NCBI GenBank assembly: GCA_002329445.1
Contig: DCTU01000149.1
Coordinates: forward strand, 1 to 10,920
DNA: 10,920 bases
Direction: 5' to 3'
From: a bacterium UBP9_UBA1432
GTDB lineage: Bacteria; Vulcanimicrobiota; Xenobia; Xenobiales; Xenobiaceae
The stretch's first letter is position 1, and each line of letters begins with the position of its first letter. The notes below the pieces were generated by a model. That model had not been told where the DNA came from and searched no databases. It saw nothing but the letters and a program-made list of their open reading frames with translations. Shown here one piece after another: positions 1-6,603 of the stretch. A program made the translations under genes and the position numbers.

Positions 1-23
1 TTCGCGACCCTCTCGTCCCAGCG

Positions 24-41
24 GCGAAGCCCGGCCTTCGC
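24..41. other. Short GC-rich hairpin near window start
   Basis: GCGAAG (24-29) and CTTCGC (36-41) can form a perfect 6-bp stem around a 6-base loop. No T-tract follows, so it is not a classical intrinsic terminator. It could mark the 3' end of an upstream transcript outside the window. Bases 1-76 otherwise contain only short, low-complexity open frames (for example one ending in TGA at 65-67), and I see no support for a gene tail there. Confidence 0.3.
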
Positions 42-76
42 GGGACCGCCCGCGCTCCCGTCGCTGACCCGGGTCA

Positions 77-201
77 CCGGGGTCCGGTGGGCTCTCAGGA
101 CTGGCCCGGGACTCCCGGTCACGCTCCGGCAACCCGAGCGGCCCCAAGCGGGGACGCAAGCCTCGGTGCTGCCCTGATCCGTATCATTACCCGGACCCCG
201 G
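77..201 (+). promoter_or_regulatory. Structured leader resembling a SAM-I/SAM-IV-clan riboswitch, upstream of hypF
   Basis: Seen directly: CCGGGGTCCGG (77-87) is the exact reverse complement of CCGGACCCCGG (191-201), giving an 11-bp closing helix (P1). Inside it are three hairpins in order: P2 (CCGGG 106-110 with CCCGG 114-118, extended by GGA 98-100 with TCC 125-127), P3 (CCGAG 134-138 with CTCGG 162-166, plus CCCC 142-145 with GGGG 150-153) and P4 (TGAT 175-178 with ATCA 183-186). This is a four-way junction. The sequences GGACTGGCCC (98-107), CCGGCAACC (126-134) and GGTGC (165-169) match conserved core blocks of SAM-I and SAM-I/IV riboswitches in the right order, with GGCAACC directly after P2 and GGTGC on the 3' side of P3. 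Weak points: the P2 loop is only 3 bases, so the usual pseudoknot is not obvious, and no sulfur gene follows. Bases 119-162 also resemble part of the c-di-GMP-I (GEMM) consensus (CACGC...GGCAACC...GGGACGCAAGCC), but the second GEMM domain is missing. Confidence covers the family assignment; the structured leader itself is more secure. Confidence 0.5.
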
Positions 202-230
202 CGGGAGTGCTACAAGAGGGGGACCATCCT

Positions 231-254
231 GCTCTCGCTGTGGCCCTTGAGAGC
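231..254 (+). other. Possible expression-platform hairpin before hypF
   Basis: GCTCTC (231-236) can pair with GAGAGC (249-254) around a 12-base loop. The same 3' arm, as TGAGAGCC (248-255), is an exact 8-bp complement of GGCTCTCA (90-97), which lies in the P1-P2 joining segment of the leader. The two pairings are mutually exclusive, as expected of a switching expression platform. No T-tract follows, so any control would act on translation or Rho access. This is inferred from base pairing only. Confidence 0.25.
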
Positions 255-282
255 CTGGTCGCGAGGGTGGATCCGGGGCCCC

Positions 283-289
283 AAAGGAG
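283..289 (+). promoter_or_regulatory. Ribosome binding site that selects the hypF start
   Basis: AAAGGAG at 283-289 lies 11 bases before TTG at 301. The upstream in-frame TTG at 247 has no purine-rich site at normal distance. I therefore prefer the TTG at 301, which also starts the protein about 11 residues before the acylphosphatase domain, as usual for HypF. Confidence 0.55.
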
Positions 290-300
290 TTTGGAACACC

Positions 301-2604
301 TTGCCTGGCACGTTGCAAGGCCCGCGCCGCCGCATCCACGTCCTGGTCCGGGGGGCCGTGCAGGGGGTGGGCTTCCGTCCCACCGCCTACCGCCTGGCCC
401 GCGAGCTGGGCCTGGGTGGTTGGATCCGGAACTCGGGGGCCGGGGTGGACATGGAGTTGGAAGGCCCCGGCGGCCTCCTGGACGGGTTCCTGGAGCGCTT
501 GTTGGAAGAGCTTCCTCCCCACGCCTCGGTGCACAGCCTGGCCACTCATCCGGTGGACCCCCTGGGGGAGACGAGCTTCTCCATTCTTGAAAGCGCACCG
601 GAATCACACCCGACCGTGCTGGTCCTGCCGGATCTGGCTCCGTGCGTTCACTGCCTGCGCGAAATCTACGATCCCGGCGATCGCCGTCACCGCTACCCCT
701 TCGTCAACTGCACCCTGTGCGGCCCGCGCTACAGCATCCTGCACACGCTTCCGTACGACCGTCAGGGGACGACCATGGCCGGCTTCCCGATGTGCGCCGA
801 GTGCCGGGCGGAATATGAGGACCCGACGGACCGTCGCTTCCACGCCCAGCCGGTCGCCTGCCCCCGCTGTGGCCCACGTCTGGAACTCTGGGACCGCACC
901 GGCCGGGTCCTGGCGGCTTCGGAGGAGGCCCTGCAAGGAGCCGCGCGGGCGCTGCGCGAGGGGCAGATCGTGGCGATCAAGGGGCTGGGAGGCTTTCAGT
1001 TCCTGGTCGATGCCCGGGACGGCGCGGCCGTGTCCCGTCTGCGCGATCGCAAGGGCCGGGAGGCCAAACCCCTGGCTTTGATGGCACCCGACCTGGAGTG
1101 GGTGGGACGGGCATGCCGCGTGGGTCCTGTTGAAGAGGGGCTCCTGGTCTCGCAGGCCTCGCCGATCGTCCTGCTGGAGCGTCGGGACCCTTTCCTGGTG
1201 GCCGAGCAGGTGGCTCCCGGAACGCCCCGGCTGGGAGTCATGCTGCCCTCGACCCCTCTGCATCACCTGCTCTTGAAGGATCTGGGCTTCCCGGTGGTGG
1301 CGACCAGCGGGAATGCCTCCGAAGAACCGCTCTGTCTGGAGGAGGGGGAGGCCTTGTTGCGCCTGGGGGACATCGCCGATCTCTTCCTGGTCCACAACCG
1401 CCCGATCGCTCGCCCCGTCGACGACTCGGTGACCCAGGTGGTGTCGGGTGAGGTGCAGGTCCTGCGCCGGGCCCGCGGCTATGCCCCCTTGCCTGTTCCC
1501 CTGCCCGAGTCGTTCCCCGCACCGCCGCCGATCCTGGCCGTGGGCGGGCACCTGAAGTCGGCCGTGGCCCTGACGGTGGGCCGCGACATCGTGCTCTCCC
1601 AGCATCTGGGAGACCTCCAGACCCTTCCGTCCCTGCGCAACTTCCAGCAGACCCTCCGCGGCCTGGCCTGCCTGTTTGGCTTCGAACCGACCCGGGTGGC
1701 CTGCGATCTGCATCCGGACTATGCCTCCAGCATCCACGCCCGGGGATCCGGTCTGCCCGTCTTGGAGGTCCAGCATCACGAGGCCCACGTCTACGCGGGA
1801 ATGCTGGATGCAGCCCTGGAACCACCGCTGCTGGCGGTCTCCTGGGATGGCACCGGCCTGGGCTCCGACGGGACGATCTGGGGGGGGGAGTTCTTCCTGC
1901 TGGAGGGGTCTTGCCGTCGGGTGGCTCGACTGCGACCGTTTCGCCTGCCGGGGGGGGAGGCGGCGATTCGCGAGCCTCGCCGGGCGGCCTTGGGGTTGTT
2001 GCACGCCATGGATCCGGATCTGTCGGCCTGGGGGCACCTTGCCCCCGTGCAGGCCTTCCAGCCCGGTGAACTGCGGGTCTTGCAGGGCATGTTGGACCGC
2101 GGCCTGCAAAGCCCCTGGACCTCCAGCGCCGGCCGACTCTTCGACGCCGTCTCGGCCTTGCTGGGTCTGTGCCAGTGCAACCTGTATGAGGGGCAGGCAG
2201 CCGTCCAGCTCGAAGCCTGCCTGGACGGAGCGCGGCCCTCGGGGCAACCGGTTCCCGTCAGCCTTCATGAGGGGGACGTGGTGGAGGTGGACTGGGCTCC
2301 GCTGCTTCGGGCCCTCCTGGACGGAATTCGGGAAGGTCAGCCTTGCCGTCACCTCTCGGCCACCTTCCATCTGGCCCTGGCCGGAGCCATCGTGTCGGTG
2401 GCCCGACGCTTCGGTCAGGAGCGCGTCCTCCTGACGGGAGGTTGTTTCCAGAACCAGAACCTGACCGAGCTCTCGGTCGACCTGCTGCGCCAGGAAGGCT
2501 TCGAGCCTTTCTGGCATCGAAATGTTCCCCCCAACGACGGCGGTCTGGCGGCGGGCCAGCTCTACGCCGTCCTCTGCCGTCGCCGGATCGGCGAACACGA
2601 TTGA
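301..2604 (+). CDS. hypF: HypF, carbamoyltransferase of [NiFe] hydrogenase maturation
   Basis: HypF transfers the carbamoyl group of carbamoyl phosphate, via carbamoyl-AMP, to the C-terminal cysteine of HypE, supplying the cyanide ligands of the [NiFe] active site in the cytoplasm. From TTG 301 it has 767 residues, typical for the family. Visible domains: an N-terminal acylphosphatase domain (about 12-95; VRGAVQGVGFRP with catalytic R26, and N44); two zinc fingers of form CxxC-x18-CxxC (C115/C118/C137/C140 and C165/C168/C187/C190); a YrdC/Sua5-like adenylation domain (about 205-390, KGLGGFQF, HNRPIARPVDDSV, RRARGYAP); and a Kae1/TobZ-like carbamoyltransferase domain (about 400-767, metal-binding HHEAH at 492-496, SWDGTGLG, GGCFQNQN). 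All expected motifs are intact. An alternative start is TTG 247 (785 residues). It is the first gene of the hypFCDE operon; the stop lies 18 bases before hypC. Confidence 0.97.
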   Translation: MPGTLQGPRRRIHVLVRGAVQGVGFRPTAYRLARELGLGGWIRNSGAGVDMELEGPGGLLDGFLERLLEELPPHASVHSLATHPVDPLGETSFSILESAPESHPTVLVLPDLAPCVHCLREIYDPGDRRHRYPFVNCTLCGPRYSILHTLPYDRQGTTMAGFPMCAECRAEYEDPTDRRFHAQPVACPRCGPRLELWDRTGRVLAASEEALQGAARALREGQIVAIKGLGGFQFLVDARDGAAVSRLRDRKGREAKPLALMAPDLEWVGRACRVGPVEEGLLVSQASPIVLLERRDPFLVAEQVAPGTPRLGVMLPSTPLHHLLLKDLGFPVVATSGNASEEPLCLEEGEALLRLGDIADLFLVHNRPIARPVDDSVTQVVSGEVQVLRRARGYAPLPVPLPESFPAPPPILAVGGHLKSAVALTVGRDIVLSQHLGDLQTLPSLRNFQQTLRGLACLFGFEPTRVACDLHPDYASSIHARGSGLPVLEVQHHEAHVYAGMLDAALEPPLLAVSWDGTGLGSDGTIWGGEFFLLEGSCRRVARLRPFRLPGGEAAIREPRRAALGLLHAMDPDLSAWGHLAPVQAFQPGELRVLQGMLDRGLQSPWTSSAGRLFDAVSALLGLCQCNLYEGQAAVQLEACLDGARPSGQPVPVSLHEGDVVEVDWAPLLRALLDGIREGQPCRHLSATFHLALAGAIVSVARRFGQERVLLTGGCFQNQNLTELSVDLLRQEGFEPFWHRNVPPNDGGLAAGQLYAVLCRRRIGEHD

Positions 2605-2622
2605 GACCGAGGAGGGGTGACC

Positions 2623-2904
2623 ATGTGTCTGGCCGTGCCGGGTCAATTGCTGGAGATTCGAGGAGAGGACCTGGAGCGCTCGGGGCGCGTCCGATTCGGG
2701 GGGGTCATCCGCGAAGTCAGCCTGGCCTGCCTGCCCGAGGCCCGGGTCGACGACTACGTCCTGGTGCATGCCGGCCTGGCCATCTCCCGGCTGGACGCCG
2801 ACGAGGCTGAACAGGTCTTCCGATACCTCGAGGAGATCGGTCTGGCCGGCTCGGGGACCGAGGTGGCGCAGAGGGGCGGTCCAACCGGGGGGGGCGCTTC
2901 GTGA
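2623..2904 (+). CDS. hypC: HypC, hydrogenase assembly chaperone
   Basis: HypC is the small chaperone that forms a complex with HypD to build and carry the Fe(CN)2CO unit, and then binds the hydrogenase large-subunit precursor. The 93-residue protein begins MCLAVPGQ. The family requires a cysteine directly after the initiator Met (C2), so I choose ATG 2623 over GTG 2617, which would add two residues before it. GAGGAGGGG (about 2609-2617) is the ribosome binding site. The conserved segment VHAGLAIS is present in the middle. The tail after about residue 80 is Gly/Thr-rich. The stop TGA (2902-2904) overlaps the hypD start GTG by 4 bases (GTGA), so translation is probably coupled. Confidence 0.96.
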   Translation: MCLAVPGQLLEIRGEDLERSGRVRFGGVIREVSLACLPEARVDDYVLVHAGLAISRLDADEAEQVFRYLEEIGLAGSGTEVAQRGGPTGGGAS

Positions 2905-3998
2905 AGTTCCTCGATGAGTACCGGGATCCGGAGACGGCTCGGCGCTACGTCCAGGCCATCCACCGTTGCGTCACCCGGCCCTGGACCCTGATGGAGGTCT
3001 GCGGGGGGCAGACCCACGCGATCGTTCGCCATGGCCTGGACCGGCTGCTGCCGGAAGAGGTGACGCTGCTGCACGGACCGGGATGCCCGGTGTGCGTGAC
3101 CCCCGTCGAGCGGATCGATCAGGCCGTTCACCTGGCCGGGAACCCTGAGGTGATCCTGTGCTCTTTTGGGGATATGCTGCGGGTTCCCGGGTCTTGTCGC
3201 GACCTGCTGGAGGCTCGGGCGGCCGGGGGAGACGTTCGCGTCGTCTATTCTCCCCTGGACGCCCTGGCTCTGGCGCGCAGACATCCCGACCGGCAGGTGG
3301 TCTTCTTCGCCGTGGGCTTCGAGACCACGGCTCCCGCCAACGCCCTGGCGGTGGCCATGGCTCGCCGCCAGGGCCTGGACAACTTCTCGATCCTGGTCTC
3401 GCACGTGCTGGTCCCTCCCGCCATCGAGGCCCTGCTCGCCTCTCCTCGGAATCGGGTGCAGGGGTTCCTGGCGGCCGGGCACGTGTGCACGATCATGGGG
3501 ACTCGGGAGTATGAACCGCTGGCGCGACGCCATCGGGTGCCCTTCGTGGTGACGGGGTTTGAACCGCTGGATCTCCTGCAGGGGATCCTGATGTGCCTGC
3601 ACCAGTTGGAAGAGGGGCGTTTTGAGGTCGAGAACCAGTACTCGAGGTCGGTTGCAGCGGAAGGCAACCCCCAGGCCCGCAGGTTGCTGGAGGAGGTCTT
3701 CGAGGTGGTGCCCCGTCGCTGGCGGGGTCTGGGGGAGATCCCGGCCAGCGGCCTGGGCCTTCGCGCCGACTGGGGGGAATTCGATGCCACGTCTCGCTTT
3801 GGCTTGGACGACCGGCCTCGGGAGGATGCCGGCGAGTGTCGCGCCGGGGAGGTGCTCTCCGGGGTCCTGAGCCCGGTGGACTGTCCGGCCTTCGGGGGGC
3901 GCTGCACGCCCGAGACTCCCCTGGGCGCTCCCATGGTCAGCGGCGAAGGAGCATGCGCCGCCTATCATCGCTATCGGCGGCTGGAGGAGGCCACTTGA
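2901..3998 (+). CDS. hypD: HypD, iron-sulfur scaffold for Fe(CN)2CO assembly
   Basis: HypD is a [4Fe-4S] protein that, with HypC, is the scaffold on which iron receives its CN and CO ligands. It has 365 residues from GTG 2901, normal for the family. Motifs seen: EVCGGQTHAI with C34; GPGCPVCVTP with C62 and C65, the redox pair; CSFGDMLRVPG; FFAVGFETTAPANA; HVCTIMG with C196; VTGFEPLDLLQG. The C-terminal cluster-binding cysteines are C313, C328, C335 and C352, within SPVDCPAFGGRC and GEGACAAYHRY. The start overlaps the hypC stop and the stop (TGA 3996-3998) overlaps the hypE TTG. Nothing appears broken. Confidence 0.97.
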   Translation: MKFLDEYRDPETARRYVQAIHRCVTRPWTLMEVCGGQTHAIVRHGLDRLLPEEVTLLHGPGCPVCVTPVERIDQAVHLAGNPEVILCSFGDMLRVPGSCRDLLEARAAGGDVRVVYSPLDALALARRHPDRQVVFFAVGFETTAPANALAVAMARRQGLDNFSILVSHVLVPPAIEALLASPRNRVQGFLAAGHVCTIMGTREYEPLARRHRVPFVVTGFEPLDLLQGILMCLHQLEEGRFEVENQYSRSVAAEGNPQARRLLEEVFEVVPRRWRGLGEIPASGLGLRADWGEFDATSRFGLDDRPREDAGECRAGEVLSGVLSPVDCPAFGGRCTPETPLGAPMVSGEGACAAYHRYRRLEEAT

Positions 3999-5041
3999 AC
4001 CTGGATTTCTCGTCGAATTGTCCGCTTCCCATGGAGGGCGGGCGGGTGCGCCTGGCCCACGGAGGGGGGGGACGGGCCATGCAGAACCTGCTCGAGAAGC
4101 TCTTCTTCCCGGCTTTCCCGGGTCCGACGACAGGCCTGCGGCACGATGCCTCGATTCTTGAAGTCTCCGGGTCCCGTCTGGCCTTCACCACGGATTCCTA
4201 CGTGGTGCACCCCTACTTCTTCCCCGGAGGCGATATCGGCAGCCTGGCCGTGCACGGCACGATCAACGACCTGGCCGTGGCGGGCGCGCGTCCCCTCTAC
4301 CTGAGCTGCGGCTTCATCCTGGAGGAGGGGCTGCCGTTGGAAGACCTGCGCCGGATCGTCGATTCCATGGCGCATGCGGCCGATGAGGCGGGGGTGGCGG
4401 TGGTCACGGGAGACACGAAGGTGGTGGACCGGGGGAAGGGCGACGGGATCTATCTCAACACGGCCGGAGTCGGGTTGGTGGAGCCGGGGGTGTGTTGGCA
4501 CCCTGGGCAGGTCCGACCCGGAGACGCGGTCCTGGTCAGCGGGGACCTGGGCCGCCACGGCATGGCCATCATGGCCTGCCGCGAGGGCCTGGAACTGGAG
4601 ACGCGCCTGGAAAGCGACTCGGCACCGTTGTGGGGACTGGTCGAGGCCTTGATTCGCGAAGGGCTGACGATTCGCTGCCTGCGGGACCTGACCCGGGGGG
4701 GCCTGACCTCGGCCCTGGTGGAGATCGCCGAGGCGGCCGGGGTCCGGATCACCCTGGATGAGGGGGCCGTCCCGGTCTCCGAGGAGGTGCGCGGGGCCTG
4801 CGAGCTGCTGGGGTTGGATCCCTTGGCAGTGGCCAACGAGGGGAGGCTGGTGGCCTTCGTCGCCCCCGAGGACGCCCCCCGGGCCCTGGAACAGATGCGG
4901 GAGCACCCCGCGGGGCAGGGATCCGCCTGGATCGGCCAGGTGGAATCGGGGCCCGGTTTCGGCGTGGCGGTGCGAACCTGCCTGGGAACCCTCCGTCCCC
5001 TGGACATGCTCAACGGCGAGCAGTTGCCCCGCATCTGCTGA
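3995..5041 (+). CDS. hypE: HypE, thiocarbamate dehydratase for cyanide ligand synthesis
   Basis: HypE accepts a carbamoyl group from HypF on its C-terminal cysteine and dehydrates it with ATP to a thiocyanate, which donates CN to iron on HypCD. From TTG 3995 it has 348 residues, the usual length. It belongs to the PurM/AIRS ATP-binding family: CPLP (C9), LAHGGGGRAM, TTDSYVV, AVHGTINDLAVAGARP, VTGDTKVVDRG. It ends in PRIC, so the essential acceptor C348 is intact. The TTG start is supported by GGAGGAGG at 3983-3990, by overlap with the hypD stop (TTGA), and by retention of the N-terminal CPLP segment, which the internal ATG 4031 would lose. It is the last gene of the operon; hypA and hypB are not in this window. 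Confidence 0.96.
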   Translation: MNLDFSSNCPLPMEGGRVRLAHGGGGRAMQNLLEKLFFPAFPGPTTGLRHDASILEVSGSRLAFTTDSYVVHPYFFPGGDIGSLAVHGTINDLAVAGARPLYLSCGFILEEGLPLEDLRRIVDSMAHAADEAGVAVVTGDTKVVDRGKGDGIYLNTAGVGLVEPGVCWHPGQVRPGDAVLVSGDLGRHGMAIMACREGLELETRLESDSAPLWGLVEALIREGLTIRCLRDLTRGGLTSALVEIAEAAGVRITLDEGAVPVSEEVRGACELLGLDPLAVANEGRLVAFVAPEDAPRALEQMREHPAGQGSAWIGQVESGPGFGVAVRTCLGTLRPLDMLNGEQLPRIC

Positions 5042-5090
5042 GGGACCGGGTCCGGCGATCCCCATCCTTGGAGCCAGTCCGGGGAGCGGC
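5042..5090. other. Convergent intergenic spacer, no clear terminator
   Basis: This 49-base gap separates the convergent hypE and PLP-enzyme genes. It contains the near-palindrome GGACCgGGTCC (5043-5053) but no T-tract in either direction. I cannot support a Rho-independent terminator; termination may be Rho-dependent or read into the opposite gene. Confidence 0.3.
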
Positions 5091-6461
5091 TCAGTGCCCT
5101 GGGGGCCCCAGGACGGCGTCCAGGGCCTCCCTCAGGTCGCGGATCAGATCCTCGCCCTTCTCCAGTCCGATCGAAATCCGGATGCCCCCGGGCTCGACCA
5201 GGTGGGCCGATTCGTCGGTGCAGGTCAGGGCCGAGTGGGTCATCGAGTAGGGGTGCTCGATCAGGGTCTTGATCTGCCCCAGACTGACGGCCAGGGTCAT
5301 GGTATAGGAGTTCTCGGCGATGAAGTCGATCAGGCGCTGGCCGGCGTGGGGGTCCTGGGGGACATCCTTCAGGCAGAAGTAGAGCAGGGTTCCCGGAGCG
5401 AAATGGCCCTCATAATCGACCATCTGTCGGCGGGCCAGCTCCTTCTGGGGGAAGGACTCCAGCCCGGGATAGCGGACTTTTTCGATTCGGGGGTCGCCCT
5501 CCAGGAAGCGAGCCACCTTCATGGCGGTCTGCTGCTGCTGGCGGTAGCGGACCGGCAGCGTGGGAAGCCCGTAGACCAGGAAGGACCAGGCGCTCTTGGT
5601 CGAAAGAACGCCTCCGAAGTCCTTCCGGAAGCCCAGGAGCGCGCTCTCGATCTCGGCAGGTCCGACCACCACGCCGCCCAGCTCGGTTCCGAATCCACCG
5701 ATGTTCTTGGTCAGGCTCTCGACCACCACGTGGGCGCCCAGGGTCAGCGGGCGTTGTCCGTAGGGGGTGGCGAAGGTGTTGTCCACCACGATGCGGATCC
5801 GGTCCTGTGGGGCCCGCTCGGCGTTGGCGAGGTCCACGACCCGGCGGACGCGGCCGATGTCGATCAGGCTCAGGTCGGGATTGACCGGGGTCTCGAAGTA
5901 GACGACGCGAACGCGGGGGGTCAGGGCCCTTCGCAGGGCTTCCTCGTCGTTGAGGTCCAGGGACTCGCACTCCACCCCGAAGCGGGGCAGCCAGTTGCGG
6001 AACAAGCTGTAGGTGCATCCGTACAGGACCGGGCATGCCAGGATCCGGTCTCCGGCTCGGGCCCAGCTCAGGACCGAGGCGGCGATGGCCGCCATGCCGG
6101 AGGCGAAGGCCACGCCGACCTCTCCCTCCTCGGCATAGGCCAGGTTCTCCTCCAGCATGCCGCGGGTCGGTTCGTCCAGGCGGTCATAGATGTAGATCGG
6201 TGGTTTGCCTTCGACGTGTCCTTTGCCGAACTCGACGAAGGCGCGGGCCGCTCGGCTGGTGGAGTCCAGGCGGAAGGTGACCGAGTTGGAAAGGGGGGGC
6301 ACCACGTGGTGCTTGTAGTCCCATCGATCACTCTGGTTCCGGCCGTGGATCAGGTGGGTCTTCTCGGAATAGCCGGAATCGTGGACTTTCGAGCCTTGGG
6401 CTTGAAGGCGCTCGGTGGATGTCGGTCCAGGGGAGTTCGGGTGGCTGTCCTCGGTGGGCAA
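5091..6461 (-). CDS. PLP-dependent sulfur amino acid enzyme (methionine gamma-lyase / O-acetylhomoserine sulfhydrylase type)
   Basis: A member of the Cys/Met metabolism PLP family (fold type I), 456 residues. Catalytic residues visible: K252 in SLTKNIGG (Schiff base), D227 in VVDNTFATP (PLP pyridine nitrogen), Y147 in LYGCTY (stacks on PLP), Y92/R94 in YDRLDEPT (phosphate contact from the neighbouring subunit) and the substrate-carboxylate Arg in GGIRISIG. Substrate is uncertain. C149 after YG is at the position of the cysteine typical of methionine gamma-lyases, where cystathionine synthases and lyases usually have Gly. TKNIGGFGTELGG instead recalls MetY-type O-acetylhomoserine sulfhydrylases. 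The usual YxRxxNPT block reads YDRLDEPT, with Asn replaced by Glu. An N-terminal extension of about 45 residues makes it longer than most relatives. The start is TTG 6461, with AAGGAG 10 bases upstream and no later Met before the core. A 142-base leader separates it from the upstream mazG-like gene on the same strand. Confidence 0.85.
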   Translation of the reverse strand: MPTEDSHPNSPGPTSTERLQAQGSKVHDSGYSEKTHLIHGRNQSDRWDYKHHVVPPLSNSVTFRLDSTSRAARAFVEFGKGHVEGKPPIYIYDRLDEPTRGMLEENLAYAEEGEVGVAFASGMAAIAASVLSWARAGDRILACPVLYGCTYSLFRNWLPRFGVECESLDLNDEEALRRALTPRVRVVYFETPVNPDLSLIDIGRVRRVVDLANAERAPQDRIRIVVDNTFATPYGQRPLTLGAHVVVESLTKNIGGFGTELGGVVVGPAEIESALLGFRKDFGGVLSTKSAWSFLVYGLPTLPVRYRQQQQTAMKVARFLEGDPRIEKVRYPGLESFPQKELARRQMVDYEGHFAPGTLLYFCLKDVPQDPHAGQRLIDFIAENSYTMTLAVSLGQIKTLIEHPYSMTHSALTCTDESAHLVEPGGIRISIGLEKGEDLIRDLREALDAVLGPPGH

Positions 6462-6531
6462 GACGAGAGGCTCCTTGGTCCGTCGCGCGGTCCGCGCCGG
6501 GTGTTCGGCGAGGGAGGACTTCTCCCGAGTG

Positions 6532-6597
6532 GGTTCGACTCCCTGTCGGCACGGGCTCGTCGGAGGCCACCTGTCGCCTGGGGCCGGCCGTCGAACC
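6532..6597 (-). promoter_or_regulatory. Inverted repeat in the leader of the PLP-enzyme gene
   Basis: In the 142-base gap between the mazG-like gene and the PLP-enzyme gene, GGTTCGAC (6532-6539) and its exact complement GTCGAACC (6590-6597) lie 50 bases apart. Nearer the gene start are two further small hairpins: GGGAG/CTCCC (6512-6526) and GCGCG/CGCGC (6485-6497). The cluster suggests a structured 5' leader, but I do not recognise a known riboswitch and no intrinsic terminator T-tract is present. Confidence 0.3.
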
Positions 6598-6603
6598 GCG
6601 GCG

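Noticed and set aside
247..300. TTG 247 as the hypF start
   Set aside because: No purine-rich site at normal distance, and the extra 18 residues have no family counterpart. TTG 301, with AAAGGAG upstream, fits better.
187..607. Short open frames on both strands overlapping the leader and the start of hypF
   Set aside because: They overlap the hypF acylphosphatase domain in other frames, have low-complexity composition and no good start signals.
604..2769. A 721-residue open frame antisense to hypF and hypC
   Set aside because: It lies opposite verified HypF and HypC motifs, has low-complexity Gln/Gly/Arg-rich composition and no recognisable domain. Long antisense frames are expected at this GC content.
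5042..5090. A bidirectional terminator between hypE and the PLP-enzyme gene
   Set aside because: Only a short palindrome with a 1-base centre is present, and neither strand has a T-tract after it.
6526..6552. A tRNA T-arm-like string (GGGTTCGACTCCC) on the plus strand upstream of the PLP-enzyme gene
   Set aside because: Only three of the five T-stem pairs form, no CCA or proper acceptor stem is found, and no anticodon arm lies at the right distance upstream. It is not a tRNA, and evidence for a tRNA-derived attachment site is too weak.
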